From Arthrobacter sp. SW1 (lineage in GTDB: Bacteria; Actinomycetota; Actinomycetes; Actinomycetales; Micrococcaceae): a stretch of 64,000 nucleotides of DNA. Position numbers and translations under genes: made by a program. Shown here in pieces: positions 52,478 to 61,257 of the stretch (position 1 is the first letter of the stretch; every line of letters begins with the position of its first letter). The DNA is taken from contig NZ_MJLT01000045.1 of NCBI RefSeq assembly GCF_001766675.1, positions 434,001 to 498,000 of the forward strand, written 5' to 3'. Under the pieces are notes generated by a model. The model saw only the letters and a list, made by a program, of their open reading frames with translations, searched no databases and was not told the origin of the DNA.

Positions 52478-53563
52478 ATGACTTACAAGAGCCCTCTGTT
52501 GTCGCGCCCGGGCGCGGTCGAAGGTGGAGGCGCCGACGCCGGCGTCGCTGCCCACTACGGTGAGCCGCTGCGTGAGCAGCGCGCCCTCGCCGCCGGGACC
52601 GCCGTCGTCGACCTTTCGCACCGCGGAGTGGTCACCGTGACCGGACCGGACCGCCTCAGCTGGCTCAACACTCTCTCCTCCCAGCAGCTAAGCAACCTGC
52701 GACCGCATGTTTCGAGCGAACTGCTGCTGCTGACCGTGCAGGGCCGGATCGAATTCGACGCGCGGATCGTGGACGACGGCGAAACCGCCTGGCTGCTGGT
52801 CGAAGCCGCGGAGGCGGCCCCGCTGGCGGAGTGGCTGACGAAAATGAAGTTCATGCTGCGCGTGGAGGTCGCCGACGTCTCGGACGACTGGGCCACCGTC
52901 GCTTCCACCCGCCCTGTGGAGGAGTGGTCCGGCCGGATTGTGTGGGAGGACCCCTGGCCCCATGTGGGCGCTGGCGGGTACTCCTACAGCGTGGCCGCGG
53001 AAGAGGAGCACCCGGGCCTGGAACGGCCCTGGTTCGAGTACCTCATCCCGGCGGCTGAGCTTGAGGGCGCGGTGGAGGGCAAGGCTTTGGCGGGAACCAT
53101 GGCCTCGGAGGCGCTCCGCGTTGCGGCCTGGCGCCCGCGGCTCGGAGCGGAGACCGATGACCGTGTCATCCCGCACGAACTCGATCTGCTGCGCACCTCG
53201 GTCCACCTGGCGAAGGGTTGCTACAAGGGGCAGGAAACCATTGCCCGTGTCCATAACCTGGGGCACCCGCCGCGCCGGCTCGTGTTCATGCAGCTCGACG
53301 GCTCGCTGCACACCCTGCCCGTGGCCGGCAGCGACGTCCTGGCCGGTGAACGCAAGGTGGGAACCCTGACGTCGGTGGCCCAGCACTACGAAATGGGCGC
53401 CATCGGACTGGCCCTGGTCAAGCGCTCCGTGGACCCGGCCGAGGTGCTCTCCGTGCAGGACGGCGAGGAACGCTATGCGGCGGCCCAGGAAGTGATCGTC
53501 GCTCCCGACGCCGGGCAGGTGGTGGGGCGCCAAAGCGGATTCCTGAAGGGTCCGCACCGCTAG
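52478..53563 (+). CDS. ygfZ: YgfZ/GcvT-like folate-binding protein
   Basis: A 361-residue tetrahydrofolate-binding protein of the YgfZ/IBA57 family, which supports assembly or repair of certain Fe-S clusters. The family signature KGCYKGQE is present (about residues 246-253), as is the N-terminal GTAVVDLSHRGVVTVTGPDRLSWLNTL segment of GcvT-fold proteins. I take ATG 52478, which has AAAGGA upstream, rather than upstream in-frame codons inside the previous gene. Likely constitutive; no operator seen. Confidence 0.9.
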   Translation: MTYKSPLLSRPGAVEGGGADAGVAAHYGEPLREQRALAAGTAVVDLSHRGVVTVTGPDRLSWLNTLSSQQLSNLRPHVSSELLLLTVQGRIEFDARIVDDGETAWLLVEAAEAAPLAEWLTKMKFMLRVEVADVSDDWATVASTRPVEEWSGRIVWEDPWPHVGAGGYSYSVAAEEEHPGLERPWFEYLIPAAELEGAVEGKALAGTMASEALRVAAWRPRLGAETDDRVIPHELDLLRTSVHLAKGCYKGQETIARVHNLGHPPRRLVFMQLDGSLHTLPVAGSDVLAGERKVGTLTSVAQHYEMGAIGLALVKRSVDPAEVLSVQDGEERYAAAQEVIVAPDAGQVVGRQSGFLKGPHR

Positions 53564-53612
53564 CAGGCCACGCAGGGTGTCCAAAGTTACACGGTGATGC
53601 CTTGCGGCCATA

Positions 53613-53628
53613 TATTCCACGTGGAATA
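53613..53628. promoter_or_regulatory. palindromic operator upstream of PadR gene
   Basis: TATTCCACGTGGAATA, a perfect 16-bp palindrome 43 bp before the PadR ATG. A partial copy (TTGGAATA at about 53635) follows. It probably binds the adjacent PadR repressor. Confidence 0.65.
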
Positions 53629-53671
53629 GTCGTGTTGGAATAAGTACCACGACGAGCGGACGGGAACAGGA

Positions 53672-54259
53672 ATGGCGCGTTCACCCTTGTCTCCCTTGGG
53701 AGTGGCCGTCCTGGCACTCCTGATGGAAGCGCCCATGCATCCCTACGAGATGTACCAGCTGCTGATCGCGCGCCATGAAGACAGGTTGGTGAAGGTCCGG
53801 CCGGGAACCCTGTACCACGCCGTGGGACGCCTGGAAACGGACGGGCTGCTTGAGGCCACGGGAACCGGCCGGGACGGACGCCGCCCGGAGCGCACCACCT
53901 ACAAGATCACCGACGCCGGCCGGGCCGCCCTGTCCGAACGCCTGGCGGGGATGCTCTCCGACGCCGTCAACGAGTACCCGGTCTTCCCGCACGCGATCGC
54001 CGAGGCACACAACTTGCCGGCCGGCGTCGTGCTCGAACTCCTCGACGCCCGGCTCGCAGCGCTGGAAGAGCGCCTCGCTGTCCTGTCGACGGGCCGCGAA
54101 GCGGTCATCGCCAAAGGGGTCGAGCGGCGGTACTGGGTGGACGTCGAATACCGGCAAGCCATGCTGCGCTGCGAGATCGACTGGATCCGCGGCTTCCAGG
54201 CCGAACTCCGCAGCGGAGAGTTGCCTTGGCAGCCGCCCGCAGGCACAAGCACAGACTAA
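53672..54259 (+). CDS. PadR family transcriptional regulator
   Basis: A 195-residue repressor with an N-terminal PadR winged helix (GVAVLALLMEAPMHPYEMYQLL, VRPGTLYHAVGRLETDGLL, TYKITDAGRAAL) and a C-terminal helical dimerisation domain (about 95-190). PadR proteins commonly repress a neighbouring exporter and release DNA on binding the toxic compound. The exporter gene starts 8 nt downstream, and a perfect palindrome lies upstream, fitting autoregulation of a two-gene resistance operon. Confidence 0.9.
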   Translation: MARSPLSPLGVAVLALLMEAPMHPYEMYQLLIARHEDRLVKVRPGTLYHAVGRLETDGLLEATGTGRDGRRPERTTYKITDAGRAALSERLAGMLSDAVNEYPVFPHAIAEAHNLPAGVVLELLDARLAALEERLAVLSTGREAVIAKGVERRYWVDVEYRQAMLRCEIDWIRGFQAELRSGELPWQPPAGTSTD

Positions 54260-54267
54260 GGAAACCC

Positions 54268-55824
54268 ATGGAACAAGTAGCCAAACCCTGGCCCGCCCTC
54301 TGGTCCCTCGTCATCGGTTTCTTCATGATCCTGATCGACTCCACCATCGTGTCCGTGGCGAACCCGCGGATCATGGAGGGCCTCAACGCCGACATCAATG
54401 CCGTCATCTGGGTAACGAGCGCCTACCTCCTGGCCTACGCCGTCCCGCTGCTCATCACCGGCCGGCTCGGCGACCGCTTCGGCCCCAAGAACCTCTACCT
54501 CAGCGGCCTGGTGGTCTTCACCTTGGCTTCCCTCTGGTGCGGGCTTTCCGGCGACGTCGGCATGCTGATCGCCGCCCGGGCCGTCCAAGGTTTCGGCGCA
54601 GCCATGATGACGCCACAGACCATGGCCGTCATCACCCGGATCTTCCCGCCGGACCGCCGCGGCGCCGCGATGGGCCTGTGGGGTGCCACGGCCGGCATGG
54701 CGATCCTGGTGGGACCGATCCTCGGCGGCGTGCTGGTGGACGGCCTGGGCTGGGAGTGGATCTTCTTCGTCAACGTGCCCATCGGACTGATCGGCTTCCT
54801 CCTGGTGACCCGCTTCGTGCCGTCCCTCGCCACCCACAGCCACAAGTTCGACATCCCGGGCGTGGTGCTCTCCGCCGTCGGGATGTTCCTGCTGGTGTTC
54901 GGCATCCAGGAAGGGCAGACGTACCACTGGGGAACCGTCGTCGGGCCGGTCACTGTCTGGGGCCTGATCATCGCGGGCATCGTGGTCTTGGGGCTCTTCG
55001 TGGTGTGGCAGCGGATCCTGGAACGCCGCGGCGGGGAGCCGCTGCTGCCGCTGGGGCTGTTCAAGGAGCGGAACTTCTCGCTCGGCAACGCCACCATCAT
55101 GGCGGTCGGCTTCACCATCACCGCGTTCCCGCTGCCCACGATCTTCTACTACCAGGTGGTCCGCGGCCTCACGCCCACGCAGTCCGCGCTGCTCATGATC
55201 CCGATGGCCGTGATTTCCGGCGTCATGGCGCCGTTCGTGGGCAAGCTGATCGACCGGGTCAACCCGCGCTGGTTCGCCGCGTTCGGCCTCGTCTGCCTGT
55301 CCGTGGCGCTGTTCTGGACGGGGGCGCTCCTTACGCCGGATACCCCTATCTGGATGTTCCTGCTGCCGAGCGCCCTGCAGGGCGTTGCCAACGGGTTTAT
55401 CTGGGGCCCGGTCTCCAACGCGACCACCCGGAACCTTCCGCCCCGCCAGGCCGGTGCCGGTTCGGGCGTCTTCAACACCACGCGGCAGATCGGCGCCGTG
55501 CTTGGCTCGGCGGCCATTGCTTCGTTGATCCAGGCCCGCCTCGCCGCCGAACTTCCGGCCCTGCCGGGCGGTGCTCCCGTGGGCGAGGGCACCGGCGGCG
55601 GGCAGTTGCCTGAGGTGCTGCATGCGGGATTCTCGACGGCGATGGCGCAGTCGGTGCTGCTGCCGGCCTTTGCGATCCTGCTCGGAGCCGTGGCTGCGCT
55701 GCTGTTCGGCAAGCCCAAGGCCATCCAGGACTGGGGCGCGCAGGCGCCCGGGCCCCAAGCAGCGGACACAGGCGCAGCGGACGCTGGCGCCGCCGACGAC
55801 GCTAGCGCAGCAGCACCGAAGTGA
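54268..55824 (+). CDS. DHA2 family MFS multidrug exporter (EmrB/QacA type)
   Basis: A 518-residue, 14-helix drug/proton antiporter. Motif features include SLVIGFFMILIDSTIVSVANP at helix 1, GRLGDRFGPKN (loop 2-3 motif A) and the motif C-like stretch LWGATAGMAILVGPILGG. The Ala/Gly/Asp-rich tail (about 490-518) is soluble. ATG 54268 with TAAGGAAA is preferred over 54226. The end overlaps the convergent GNAT gene by 23 bp. Drug specificity unknown. Confidence 0.92.
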   Translation: MEQVAKPWPALWSLVIGFFMILIDSTIVSVANPRIMEGLNADINAVIWVTSAYLLAYAVPLLITGRLGDRFGPKNLYLSGLVVFTLASLWCGLSGDVGMLIAARAVQGFGAAMMTPQTMAVITRIFPPDRRGAAMGLWGATAGMAILVGPILGGVLVDGLGWEWIFFVNVPIGLIGFLLVTRFVPSLATHSHKFDIPGVVLSAVGMFLLVFGIQEGQTYHWGTVVGPVTVWGLIIAGIVVLGLFVVWQRILERRGGEPLLPLGLFKERNFSLGNATIMAVGFTITAFPLPTIFYYQVVRGLTPTQSALLMIPMAVISGVMAPFVGKLIDRVNPRWFAAFGLVCLSVALFWTGALLTPDTPIWMFLLPSALQGVANGFIWGPVSNATTRNLPPRQAGAGSGVFNTTRQIGAVLGSAAIASLIQARLAAELPALPGGAPVGEGTGGGQLPEVLHAGFSTAMAQSVLLPAFAILLGAVAALLFGKPKAIQDWGAQAPGPQAADTGAADAGAADDASAAAPK

Positions 55825-56548
55825 CGGTGCCGCCGTCGGCGAATCCCAGGCCCCTGGCGAGGGCAAGTGCCCCGCGGTTGTCCAGCGCGGTGCGCCACTG
55901 GAGGGTCAGGCCGGCGGCGAGTGCCTCATGTGCTGCGATGGACGTGGCCAAGGTGCCCAGGTGTTGGCGGCGCAATTCGGGCCGCACAAGCACGCCCATA
56001 TCCGCCAGGATGCCTTCCCATTCCGCGTAGGCGGCGCAAGCTACCGGTGCGGCGTCGTGGCCGGGCCCGTCCATGACCGTGAAGCAGTGCCCCATGGACG
56101 TCAGCCTGGCCTCGTTGACATCGTCCGGAGGGCATAACCCCTCGAGCTGGATGGCTTCAGGGTGGCCGTGGGACACAGTCACCTCGCCGCGGGGCTGCGC
56201 GAGGGGAAGGTCATCGGCGAACAGCAGGGCCGAGGTGCCCAGGCCGTGGCCTCCGTGCTCCCTGCTCAGCCGGAGCAGGGTGGAATGGTCGCTGAGTTCC
56301 TCGTCGTCGTAGTCCGCCGCCGCGTCAATGGCCCAGGCGGGGCCCGTCAACGCCGAATGGCCGAACAAGCGGACGAAGGTGATGGCTGTGGCCCCGGGGT
56401 CTTCCCGGACCAGCCGTTCGCCGCCCGCCACGCCACCGCCGTCGGACGGAAGCGAAAAGCGCACATGCGCGAAGGCGGCGTCGTCGAGCCCGAGATGCCG
56501 CGCCCAGGCGAGCAGGACGATATCGGCAGATCCCTCAGAAAATCCCAT
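55802..56548 (-). CDS. GNAT family acetyltransferase
   Basis: A 248-residue protein whose C-terminal half is a GNAT domain: ADMGVLVRPELRRQHLGTLATSIAAHEAL is the acetyl-CoA pyrophosphate loop region and RTALDNRGALALARGLGF the closing motif. The N-terminal half is a divergent domain, possibly a second degenerate GNAT fold. TAGACT 6 nt before ATG 56548 suggests a leaderless message. Its 3' end overlaps the exporter gene on the other strand by 23 bp. Substrate unknown. Confidence 0.82.
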   Translation of the reverse strand: MGFSEGSADIVLLAWARHLGLDDAAFAHVRFSLPSDGGGVAGGERLVREDPGATAITFVRLFGHSALTGPAWAIDAAADYDDEELSDHSTLLRLSREHGGHGLGTSALLFADDLPLAQPRGEVTVSHGHPEAIQLEGLCPPDDVNEARLTSMGHCFTVMDGPGHDAAPVACAAYAEWEGILADMGVLVRPELRRQHLGTLATSIAAHEALAAGLTLQWRTALDNRGALALARGLGFADGGTVTSVLLR

Positions 56549-56554
56549 GGAACG

Positions 56555-56560
56555 AGTCTA
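56555..56560 (-). promoter_or_regulatory. -10 element of leaderless GNAT gene
   Basis: On the minus strand TAGACT lies 6 nt before ATG 56548. Confidence 0.6.
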
Positions 56561-56618
56561 GGCATCCCTGGCCGGGCTGCTTTATCCGAGCAGGCCCGTG
56601 CTCAGCCGAACTACCCGC

Positions 56619-57644
56619 TCAGCCGAACAGTACGGCGGCTTCGTCGTAGCGGTGCTGCGGAACGGTCTTCAGCCTGCCCAGCGCGGCCTCGAAGCCGACG
56701 TGCACAATGTCCGTGCCGTTGAGCGAAACCATGGTTCCCCAGCGCCCTTCCACCACGGAATCGATGGCGGCCATGCCCAGGCGCGTAGCCAGGACCCGGT
56801 CGAAGGCGGAAGGGACGCCGCCGCGCTGGATGTGGCCAAGGATGGTGGCCCGGGTTTCGATGCCGGTGCGGGCCTCGAGCTCCGGGGCCAGCTGGTCCGC
56901 GATGCCGCCCAGGCGCGGGCGGCCGAAGGTGTCCAGGCCGCGCTCGGAGTGCGGGGCTTCCATGTGGTCCGGCACGAAGCCTTCGGCGACCACAACGAGC
57001 GGGGCACGGCCACGGTCGTGGGCTTCCTTGACCCATTCGGTGATCTGGTCGATGGAGACCTTCTGCTCGGGGATGAGGATGGCGTGGGCGCCGGAAGCCA
57101 TGCCCGCGTGCAGGGCGATCCAGCCGACGTGGCGGCCCATGACCTCGGCGATCATGCAGCGGTGGTGGGATTCGCCGGTGGTGCGGAGCCGGTCGATCGC
57201 TTCGGTCGCGATCTGCACGGCGGTGTCGAAGCCGAAGGTGTAGTCGGTGGCGTCGAGGTCGTTGTCCACGGTCTTCGGCACGCCCACGATCTTTAGGCCG
57301 GCGTCGGTCAGCCGCTTGGCCGCGGCCAGGGTTCCTTCGCCGCCGATCGCGATCATGGCGTCGATGCCGAGGCGGTCCATGTGGCCCTTGATGACCTCGG
57401 GGCCGCCGCCGTTTTCGAAGGGGTTGGTCCGCGAGGTGCCCAGGATGGTGCCGCCCTGCTTGGCGATGCCGCGGACCATGGTGCGGGGGATCTCCATGAT
57501 GTCGCCCTCGACCACGCCGCGCCAGCCGTCGCGGAAGCCAACGAATTCGTGGCCGTGGATGGCGATGCCCTTGAGGACGGCACCGCGGATCACGGCATTG
57601 AGTCCGGGGCAGTCGCCGCCGCTGGTGAGGATTCCAATTTTCAT
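56619..57644 (-). CDS. pfkA: 6-phosphofructokinase
   Basis: A 341-residue phosphofructokinase. The N-terminal GILTSGGDCPGLNAVIRG binds the phosphoryl donor. IGGEGTLAAA carries Gly at the position that separates ATP users (Gly) from PPi users (Asp), while PKTVDNDLDATDYTFGFDTA carries Lys where E. coli has Gly. This Gly/Lys mix is the one known for ATP-dependent actinobacterial enzymes such as that of Streptomyces coelicolor, so ATP is the likely donor. EVMGRHVGWIAL is the substrate motif. No strong ribosome site is seen before the ATG. Confidence 0.93.
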   Translation of the reverse strand: MKIGILTSGGDCPGLNAVIRGAVLKGIAIHGHEFVGFRDGWRGVVEGDIMEIPRTMVRGIAKQGGTILGTSRTNPFENGGGPEVIKGHMDRLGIDAMIAIGGEGTLAAAKRLTDAGLKIVGVPKTVDNDLDATDYTFGFDTAVQIATEAIDRLRTTGESHHRCMIAEVMGRHVGWIALHAGMASGAHAILIPEQKVSIDQITEWVKEAHDRGRAPLVVVAEGFVPDHMEAPHSERGLDTFGRPRLGGIADQLAPELEARTGIETRATILGHIQRGGVPSAFDRVLATRLGMAAIDSVVEGRWGTMVSLNGTDIVHVGFEAALGRLKTVPQHRYDEAAVLFG

Positions 57645-57827
57645 GAGCGCTCAAATCCTGGCTAGGAGGTACACGTGCTGAGCGCCACGCTGAGCTCCCC
57701 AAGATTGTAGGCGACGATGTGGGGTAGGACACAAACCTGTCCGCCAGCCGGTATGAGCTTTCGGAAACAATGCCGCAATATTTGCCCGAGGGCGGAGCTG
57801 CCGCCAGTGTGTCGGGGTGGACGGCGG

Positions 57828-57859
57828 CATGCCCCCGCGGCCGCAACCGCGGGGGCATG
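57828..57859 (-). terminator. terminator hairpin after PspC operon
   Basis: 13-bp stem CATGCCCCCGCGG/CCGCGGGGGCATG with a 6-nt loop, 12 bp after the stop of the small PspC gene. No T tract follows, so efficiency is uncertain. Confidence 0.6.
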
Positions 57860-57871
57860 GGGGTCCAGGGG

Positions 57872-58126
57872 TCAGGAGCGGTTGCCGCGTTCCGCCAGGA
57901 AGGATTCCAGTGCGATGGTGCCGTCCTGGGCCGGCAGCAGCAGCCAGGCCACCAGGTAGACGACGATCGCGGGTCCCGGCAACAGGCAGAAGAGCAGGAA
58001 CGCCACGCGCACATAGGCGACGTCCACATTCAGCTTGGCCGCGATACCGCCGCAGACTCCGCCGAGCCAGCGCTGCGGTCCGCGCTTGAGGCCGATGCTT
58101 CGTACGATGCTGAAGAACTTGTTCAT
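57872..58126 (-). CDS. small PspC domain protein
   Basis: An 84-residue PspC protein. RGPQRWLGGVCGGIAAKLNVDVAYVRVAF is the PspC motif (about 15-44), followed by a hydrophobic helix and a polar tail. PspC proteins are inner-membrane components of phage-shock/LiaF-type envelope-stress responses. AAGGAAGG precedes ATG 58126. Third gene of the minus-strand PspC operon, ending at a hairpin. Confidence 0.88.
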   Translation of the reverse strand: MNKFFSIVRSIGLKRGPQRWLGGVCGGIAAKLNVDVAYVRVAFLLFCLLPGPAIVVYLVAWLLLPAQDGTIALESFLAERGNRS

Positions 58127-58175
58127 GCTTTGAGCCTTCCTTGTCTGCCTGGCTTTGTCACGGTCTGCGGTGCTG

Positions 58176-58445
58176 TCATGCGGGAGGTCCGTTGCGTTTC
58201 CGTGTTCCGGCCGAGACCAGGCCGCCGATGATCAGCGCGGCACCGGCACCGATCATGAGCCCGATCAGTACGAGGTTTCCGTCGAGGGCCACCAGGCCCA
58301 GTTTGGAGATGACGATCAGTGCCGCGAGGGCCATGACGACCAGGCCCCACACGACCGTGCCGACCCGCGGCCCCTTCTCCTGGAGCGGCCCCTGTTCCCG
58401 GACGGTTCCGTCGGCCTGGCCGGTTCCCTGTTCCTGCGTATCCAT
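58176..58445 (-). CDS. two-helix membrane protein (LiaI-like)
   Basis: An 89-residue protein with a polar Gln/Gly-rich N-terminus (about 1-25), two helices (about 29-48 and 54-77) and a basic C-terminus. It resembles small LiaI-type membrane partners found with LiaF/PspC genes, judged on layout rather than clear sequence motifs. It starts 1 nt after the stop of the PspC-ToastRack gene with AGGAAGGA upstream. Confidence 0.72.
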   Translation of the reverse strand: MDTQEQGTGQADGTVREQGPLQEKGPRVGTVVWGLVVMALAALIVISKLGLVALDGNLVLIGLMIGAGAALIIGGLVSAGTRKRNGPPA

Positions 58446-58446
58446 G

Positions 58447-59838
58447 TCAGTGTCCTTCCTGGATGGTGACGTTGCTGAAGGTGCCGTCGACTTCGATCAC
58501 CAGGCTCGCCCCCGGCTTGTCGGTGTTGAAGGAGCGGCTTTCGTTGCCGCGGTCGTTGCCCAGGGAACTGCCATCGCCGTCGCCCTTGAGGTTCCCGAAG
58601 GTCATGTCCGCCTGGATTTCCACGGGTACGGTCTCAGGCACCAGCACCTTGATATTGCTCGCGGTGATGTCGAGCGGCACCACCACGTTGGATTCCAGGG
58701 GCTCGTCGAGGTCGAGGGTGGTCAGGTCAACGGTGCCGTTGGCGCCGGTGATGTCGTAGCCTTCGCGGGCGTCGGAGATGGTGAGTGGCGTCCATTGCGT
58801 GTTTTGCAGGGGGAAGCGGTCGCCGCGCGGGACCACGTTGAAGATTCCACCGATCACCAGCGCCGCGACGGCGAGGAAGCCGAGCAGGCCGGAGGTCCTG
58901 CCCCGCAGCCCGGCAACCAGGATGCCAAGCCCCAGTACGGCAGCGCCGCTGGCCCAGACCACCGCATTGGCGGCGTCGCCCAGCTGAAGGGTGCCCCCGG
59001 CGTCGAGCAGCTTGATGGTGCCGCCCACCAGCAACGCCGCTCCTGCGGATACCGCCACAATTGCCCTTCCGGGTCCCTGCTTGCGCGGGCCGCTCGGGTG
59101 TCCGCCGGTCCAGTGCGGCGGTGCCGGTGTGCCCGGACCATTTGGATTGCCCGACGACGGCGGCGCGCCGTGCGGCGGAAGGTGGCCGGCCGGGGGAACG
59201 GGGTGAGCCGTGGTGCTGTGAACGCTGGTGTTGTGCACGGAGGCGCTGTGCGGGCCGTGCATGCTGCCGTGCGGAGCGTCGGGAGCTGCCGCCGCGTAGT
59301 ACTGCTGTCCTGCGTATTGCTCTCCCATGGTGTTTCCCCCGTCTCGGTTCTTGTTGCGTTGGACCAGGAAGTAGACCAGGCCGGCCACCGCCGCGATCCA
59401 GAAGAGCACCCAGAACAGCCCGGGCAGGCCGTCCCAGCCCCAACCCCAGAAACCGCGGCCCAGGCCGGGCAGTCCGATGATGGTGGTGATGACGGCGCCG
59501 GTCATGCCTGCGGTCCAGCGGCCGGCGCCCGCTTCCTGGGCATGGATGCGGCCGTCCGGCTCCGGCAGCAGGGCCCAGGCAATGCCGTAGGCCAGGACGC
59601 CGATGCCGGCGAAAAGCGCCAGCACGACAAAGATGCCGCGCACGATCAGCGGATCGATGCCGAAACGGTGGGCGATGCCGCTGGCGACGCCACCGATCCA
59701 ACGGTCCTGGCCCCGGGCGATGCCCTGGCTGCGGATCCAATCGAAGAAGTTCTGCTGGGGCCGGGCGCCGGGTTCTCCGGCAGGGCCCTGCTCCTCGTGG
59801 TCTTGTCCGGATGTTCCGGGCATGCTGTTCGGGTTCAT
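58447..59838 (-). CDS. PspC-ToastRack (LiaF-like) membrane protein
   Basis: A 463-residue multi-domain membrane protein. A polar N-terminus leads to a PspC domain (about 35-92, with QDRWIGGVASGIAHRFGIDPLIVRGIF), one or two helices, a His/Ser/Pro-rich linker (about 170-240), a four-helix LiaF-TM-like block (about 245-335) and a C-terminal beta-rich ToastRack domain (about 345-463) ending TFSNVTIQEGH. This architecture is associated with sensing envelope stress. It diverges from the PspC-histidine kinase and probably modulates it. CAGGATCG precedes ATG 59838. Confidence 0.88.
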   Translation of the reverse strand: MNPNSMPGTSGQDHEEQGPAGEPGARPQQNFFDWIRSQGIARGQDRWIGGVASGIAHRFGIDPLIVRGIFVVLALFAGIGVLAYGIAWALLPEPDGRIHAQEAGAGRWTAGMTGAVITTIIGLPGLGRGFWGWGWDGLPGLFWVLFWIAAVAGLVYFLVQRNKNRDGGNTMGEQYAGQQYYAAAAPDAPHGSMHGPHSASVHNTSVHSTTAHPVPPAGHLPPHGAPPSSGNPNGPGTPAPPHWTGGHPSGPRKQGPGRAIVAVSAGAALLVGGTIKLLDAGGTLQLGDAANAVVWASGAAVLGLGILVAGLRGRTSGLLGFLAVAALVIGGIFNVVPRGDRFPLQNTQWTPLTISDAREGYDITGANGTVDLTTLDLDEPLESNVVVPLDITASNIKVLVPETVPVEIQADMTFGNLKGDGDGSSLGNDRGNESRSFNTDKPGASLVIEVDGTFSNVTIQEGH

Positions 59839-59883
59839 GCTTCGATCCTGCCGTTCCGGTGCCCGCCGCCTCTACTGGGGGAT

Positions 59884-59948
59884 ACCCTGATCCTTCCCTG
59901 AGGGACCCCGGGGTTACCCCGGTTCCGGGGCTACGGACACCCTGATCC
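59884..59948. promoter_or_regulatory. direct repeat in divergent PspC promoter region
   Basis: ACCCTGATCC occurs at 59884-59893 and 59939-59948, 55 bp apart (about five helical turns), between the divergent PspC genes. GC-rich short palindromes (CCCTGAGGG, ACCCCGGGGT) lie between. It may be the binding region of the adjacent LuxR-type regulator. Confidence 0.45.
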
Positions 59949-59964
59949 GTGTTTGGATGGAGGC

Positions 59965-61257
59965 ATGACGAACCCTGCCGAGCGCCCGCCGCTGTACCGC
60001 AGCGGCGACCGCGTGATCGCCGGTGTCTGCAGCGGCCTCGCACACCATCTGGGCTGGCCGGTGAAGAACGTGCGCCTGGCCATGGTTGTGGCGGCCTTCG
60101 CCGGCGGCGCCGGCCTGGCGTTCTACGCCTGGCTCTGGGTACTGGTTCCCACAGCGGATGAGGGCGCCCGCCGCGCCGCCCGCCGCCCGGTGTCGCCGAT
60201 CGCCCCGGCAGTGAACGGCGAGTCCGGCCCGCGCCCCGCGCCGTGGTTCACCGGCTCCGGCGTGAACGGACGCTTCCGGTACGGCAAGGAACTGCTTCTT
60301 GGGGCAGGGCTGCTGTCCGTGGCGGGAATCCTCATCGCCAAGCAGTTCGGTGCGGATGTGCCGTTGGGGACGTTGATTCCCGCCGCTGCCATCCTTGGCG
60401 GCGCGGCGATCGCATGGATGCAGCTGGACGAAAACCGCCGGGCCGGGCTCGTCGACAAGACCAAGGCAGACCAGGCGGGCGGTTGGGTGCGCCTTGCCGC
60501 GGGGCTGGCACTCGTCGTCGCGGGCGTGCTGGTGATGGTGTCAGGCTCGGGTTCCTGGGAACAGACCTGGCTGGCCCTGCTCGCCTCCGTGGCGGTCCTG
60601 GGCGGTGTGGCCCTGGTGTTGCTGCCGTGGGGCCTGAAATTCTGGAAGGACCTGGAAGCCGAACGGGCCGGCCGGGTTCGGGAAACCGAACGGGCGGAGA
60701 TCGCCGCCCATCTGCACGATTCCGTGCTGCAGACCCTGGCGCTGATCCAGCGGCGTGCCGGCTCCGAACAGGATGTGGTCCGCCTGGCCCGTGCCCAGGA
60801 GCGCGAGCTGCGCGGCTGGCTGTACCGGGACCAGGCCGCCGACGCCGGACACCTCGCCGAGCGGATCAAGTCCGCCGCCGCCGAGGTGGAGGATGCCCAC
60901 GGACACGTCGTCGACGTCGTCAGCGTAGGAGATGCCGTCACGACCGAGCGGCATGAGGCCCTGGTCCAGGCCGCCCGGGAAGCAATGCTCAACGCGGCCA
61001 GGCACGGCGGCGGGCCCGTGTCCGTCTACCTGGAGAGCTCTGACAAGGGCAGCGAAGTGTTCGTGAAGGACCGCGGCCCGGGCTTCGACCCGGAAGCCGT
61101 CTCCCCGGACCGGCTGGGAGTCCGCGAATCGATCATCGGGCGCATGAAGCGCCACGGCGGCACCGCCGTCATCACCAGCGGGCCGGACGGGACGGAAGTC
61201 CGCCTGAAACTGCCGGCGGCCGCCCCGGAAGAGCGCAACGGAGAGGGAAGATCATGA
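59965..61257 (+). CDS. PspC domain sensor histidine kinase (HisKA_3)
   Basis: A 430-residue kinase combining an N-terminal PspC domain (about 8-65, with SGDRVIAGVCSGLAHHLGWPVKNVRLAM) with several helices (to about 225) and a NarL-type kinase core: ERAEIAAHLHDSVLQTLALIQ with phospho-acceptor His about 251, then AREAMLNAARHGGG and FVKDRGPGFDPE of the ATPase domain. ATG 59965 is preferred over an in-frame TTG at 59953, part of TTGGAT 6 nt upstream; GGAGGC could also act as ribosome site. Its stop overlaps the response regulator start (ATGA). Confidence 0.9.
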   Translation: MTNPAERPPLYRSGDRVIAGVCSGLAHHLGWPVKNVRLAMVVAAFAGGAGLAFYAWLWVLVPTADEGARRAARRPVSPIAPAVNGESGPRPAPWFTGSGVNGRFRYGKELLLGAGLLSVAGILIAKQFGADVPLGTLIPAAAILGGAAIAWMQLDENRRAGLVDKTKADQAGGWVRLAAGLALVVAGVLVMVSGSGSWEQTWLALLASVAVLGGVALVLLPWGLKFWKDLEAERAGRVRETERAEIAAHLHDSVLQTLALIQRRAGSEQDVVRLARAQERELRGWLYRDQAADAGHLAERIKSAAAEVEDAHGHVVDVVSVGDAVTTERHEALVQAAREAMLNAARHGGGPVSVYLESSDKGSEVFVKDRGPGFDPEAVSPDRLGVRESIIGRMKRHGGTAVITSGPDGTEVRLKLPAAAPEERNGEGRS

